Part shown: positions 62,301-64,000 of the stretch, piece after piece
Layout of the letters: each line of letters begins with the position of its first letter
How positions within the stretch are numbered: position 1 is the first letter of the stretch
Assembly (NCBI GenBank): GCA_011634665.1
Contig: WAEK01000004.1
Location: forward strand, 710,001-774,000
Direction of reading: 5' to 3'
Origin: Mortierella sp. BCC40632
Lineage: Eukaryota > Mortierellomycota > Mortierellomycetes > Mortierellales > Mortierellaceae
DNA length: 64,000 nucleotides
The notes under the pieces: model-generated
The model's database searches: none
What the model saw: only the letters and a program-made list of their open reading frames with translations
Told to the model about the DNA's origin: nothing
Position numbers and translations under genes: made by a program

Positions 62301-63070
62301 TTTCTTTCTTTTTTTTAAAAAAAAAAAAAAAAAAAAATCGTCTTTACCTGGCAATTGCTTTCCCTTGTACTTTCCAAGAAAAGAGTCGGCATCTTCCTCC
62401 AAGTTGTAGCTAGCCTTGCGAGCACCCTACAATCAGGCATGATTTGATTTTTTTCCCCCACCATAATGTCAAAGCATCAGTCTCCATGGATTTTTTTTCT
62501 TCTTCTTTCAATTGAACTCGCTCTTTCCATCTCAAACCCTCTCCTCTTCTCTCAAAGGTTCATCAATCATACACTTACAGATTCAGCATCGGCCCAGATA
62601 CCACGTTTGGCAGCCTGGGCCTCACCCTTGAACGAATACAATGCTTCCAAATCCGCATTCTCGGCTTCTGAAGATCGACCTTCACGAACATCTGCCCAAC
62701 CTTCACGAACAATTGTCTGAGCTACATTCTCGTCGTTCAAATAGACGGAACCGTATTCACGGCCTGTGTTGGGAACCGTGTGATCAACTCGGAAGGAGAC
62801 TTCTTTGCCCACCAAGAGCTTGCGAAGGAAATTGCGTGCTGCGAACGCGAAGGGCTACACAATACAGTAATAGTGTTTGAGAAAAGAAGAAAAGAGTGAA
62901 TGGGGGTTGTTAAAGATCTGAAATAATGGGAGTAGTTCAGCATTGTTCATCTGAAAAGGCACAGATCAGCATGCCAGCCATGGAATAGTGACATGGGACT
63001 AAGATGAGAAGACGTGTCACATGCCAAAGAGACTGACGCGTTCCAAGGACGAGCCTTTTCTTTCTTAAAG

Positions 63071-63112
<42 letters not shown>

Positions 63113-63297
63113 GACATTCAGTAATGGAGGAGGTCATATACCTCATCAGAACGATCCTTGTTGCCGAGCTTAGGGGCCTGGATGTGGTTGAGTCCAAGGG
63201 TGCGTGTTGCTGGAGGTCCGCCGGCGCGTGGACGTCCACTAAGGACGACCATATCTGCAGAGAGAACGGACTTTACGGTAGCCTTGCCAGACGACAT
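59319..63297 (-). CDS. SND1: Staphylococcal nuclease and Tudor domain protein (SND1/Tudor-SN), 11 exons, 877 aa
   Basis: Tudor-SN is an RNA-binding nuclease and cofactor in transcription, splicing and stress granules. Exons (minus): 63297-63142, 62854-62579, 62426-62348, 62244-62081, 62002-61709, 61570-61476, 61370-61098, 60977-60467, 60355-60011, 59880-59497, 59375-59319. All phases agree and the sum is 878 codons (human SND1 has 910). SN-like repeats appear as VKSVLSADMVVLSGRP, FAARNFLRKLLVGKEV, IENIRDGSTLRVCLMLPNG, ESRLLQREVRVVLEGVGQ, VVRILTGDTIIVRN, AKELLRRRLIGKNV and ISATVDFVANGSRFK. The Tudor domain contains VGETVSAQFTEDNQWYRAKV and VEVIYVDYGN. A C-terminal partial SN repeat (LREGLATLS-like: VREGLATLSLKTRY) and an acidic tail LFEYGDNTDDNEDHRY end the protein. 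The start ATG is the only one giving MSSGKATVKSVL. Confidence 0.96.
63067..63110. repeat. About 40-base A tract in SND1 intron 1
   Basis: One of the longest homopolymers in the window. It lies shortly downstream of the 5' splice site on the coding (minus) strand, where it reads as T. Confidence 0.9.
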
Positions 63298-63687
63298 GAT
63301 GGACAGGGAGGGGGATAGAGGAGAAAGGAAGGAAGGAAGGAAGAAGGGGAGGAGGGACGAGTAACAGAAAAAAAAAAAAAGGAAAGGAAGAATGAGAGTC
63401 GAAGAAAAAAGAGTAGAAAGGAGGATGGGGCGATGGAGAACAAAAAAGAGAATTGGGGGGATCAGAAAATATTAGTGTGCGTGTGAGAGCCAGGGGATGG
63501 GAGAGGAAGACCGTGTCGTGCAGTGGAACCTACCAGTCTGTCTGTGATGAAGCGCGCTCTTATTGGTCGGGCGACCAGCGTTGGATTCGTTGGAGACGAC
63601 TCAATTTTTAGACCACCTGAGCTCCCATCTTTTTGCTCGTTCACATTCCATCAGTCCATCTCCCCTTCCTTTGCTCGGGCCCCATTC

Positions 63688-63751
<64 letters not shown>

Positions 63752-64000
63752 TTTTTCCCTCTCTTTTAGCCAGGTTTGTAGCATCCATGACCACCTGTCG
63801 TTTAGGACGTCCATCTTATCAATAAAAAAGTTGGAGCTGCACAGGAGGCGAGAGCAGTGACCATGAGTTTGTACCCCACATCGGCCATTGGACCTTCTCA
63901 CAGCATTCTTCAGGTTGAAAGAGGGGAAATGGCAACGAAGACTGCGACAGAAGGCGACGTTGCCCGTTAGCTGGATTGAAAAATATGACTAAAAAGGTGG
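63298..64000. other. SND1 upstream region to window end
   Basis: Contains a purine-rich leader (63298-63440) that is pyrimidine-rich on the SND1 strand, a (tttc)n array (63686-63752) and about 250 bases of unique sequence to the right edge. A short plus-strand frame around 63523-63825 is mostly the Phe/Leu/Ser translation of the array. No gene is supported here. Confidence 0.55.
63686..63752. repeat. (TTTC)n microsatellite
   Basis: About 16 copies of cttt in a run, within 460 bases of the SND1 start codon. Confidence 0.97.

Overview
This 64 kb window is fungal nuclear DNA. Multi-exon protein genes with short GT-AG introns (mostly 60-290 bp) alternate with long intergenic tracts full of (CT)n/(GA)n microsatellites and poly(A)/poly(T) runs. 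Fungal markers are a Zn2Cys6 transcription factor, a Gyp1-type TBC GAP, a PHO80-type cyclin and an RSR1/Rap-type GTPase. An UFL1 homologue argues against Dikarya, where the UFM1 pathway is generally missing. The style fits an early-diverging lineage such as Mortierellomycotina/Mucoromycota; that placement is inference.

Layout: UFL1 (minus strand, runs off the left edge) is divergent from acylaminoacyl-peptidase (2356-5346). Next come an unrecognised four-TM protein (6057-7472), an intronless 1025-residue multi-SANT/Myb protein (7679-10756, minus), a small PPxY-ending ORF (11990-12202), eIF3j (12548-14149), dynactin p24 (14509-15683) and a YABBY-like/HMG-box protein (20205-23406). After a tetranucleotide microsatellite come SEC20 (26416-28079, minus), an unrecognised 259-residue gene with six phase-consistent exons (29246-30565, minus) and an unresolved stretch near 31.7-33.3 kb. 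The second half holds a Gyp1/TBC1D22 GAP (35825-37871), a glutamine-rich cyclin (39366-41243, minus), a Rap/RSR1 GTPase (47468-50394), a Zn2Cys6 regulator (52388-56826, minus) and SND1/Tudor-SN (59319-63297, minus).

The genes do not form a pathway cluster. Housekeeping genes (APEH, eIF3j, DCTN3, SND1, SEC20, GYP1) have short introns and compact flanks. Three regulatory genes (HMG-box, Rap, Zn2Cys6) have 1-1.5 kb introns and long low-complexity flanks. Exon structures were built by hand from splice sites, reading phase and remembered family motifs. For every multi-exon gene except UFL1 the exon lengths sum to a whole number of codons.

No obvious new defence or mobile system is visible. The best candidates for something undescribed are the ten-module SANT protein with a mitochondrial-looking N-terminus, the unassigned 259-residue gene, and the retained UFM1 ligase in a fungus.
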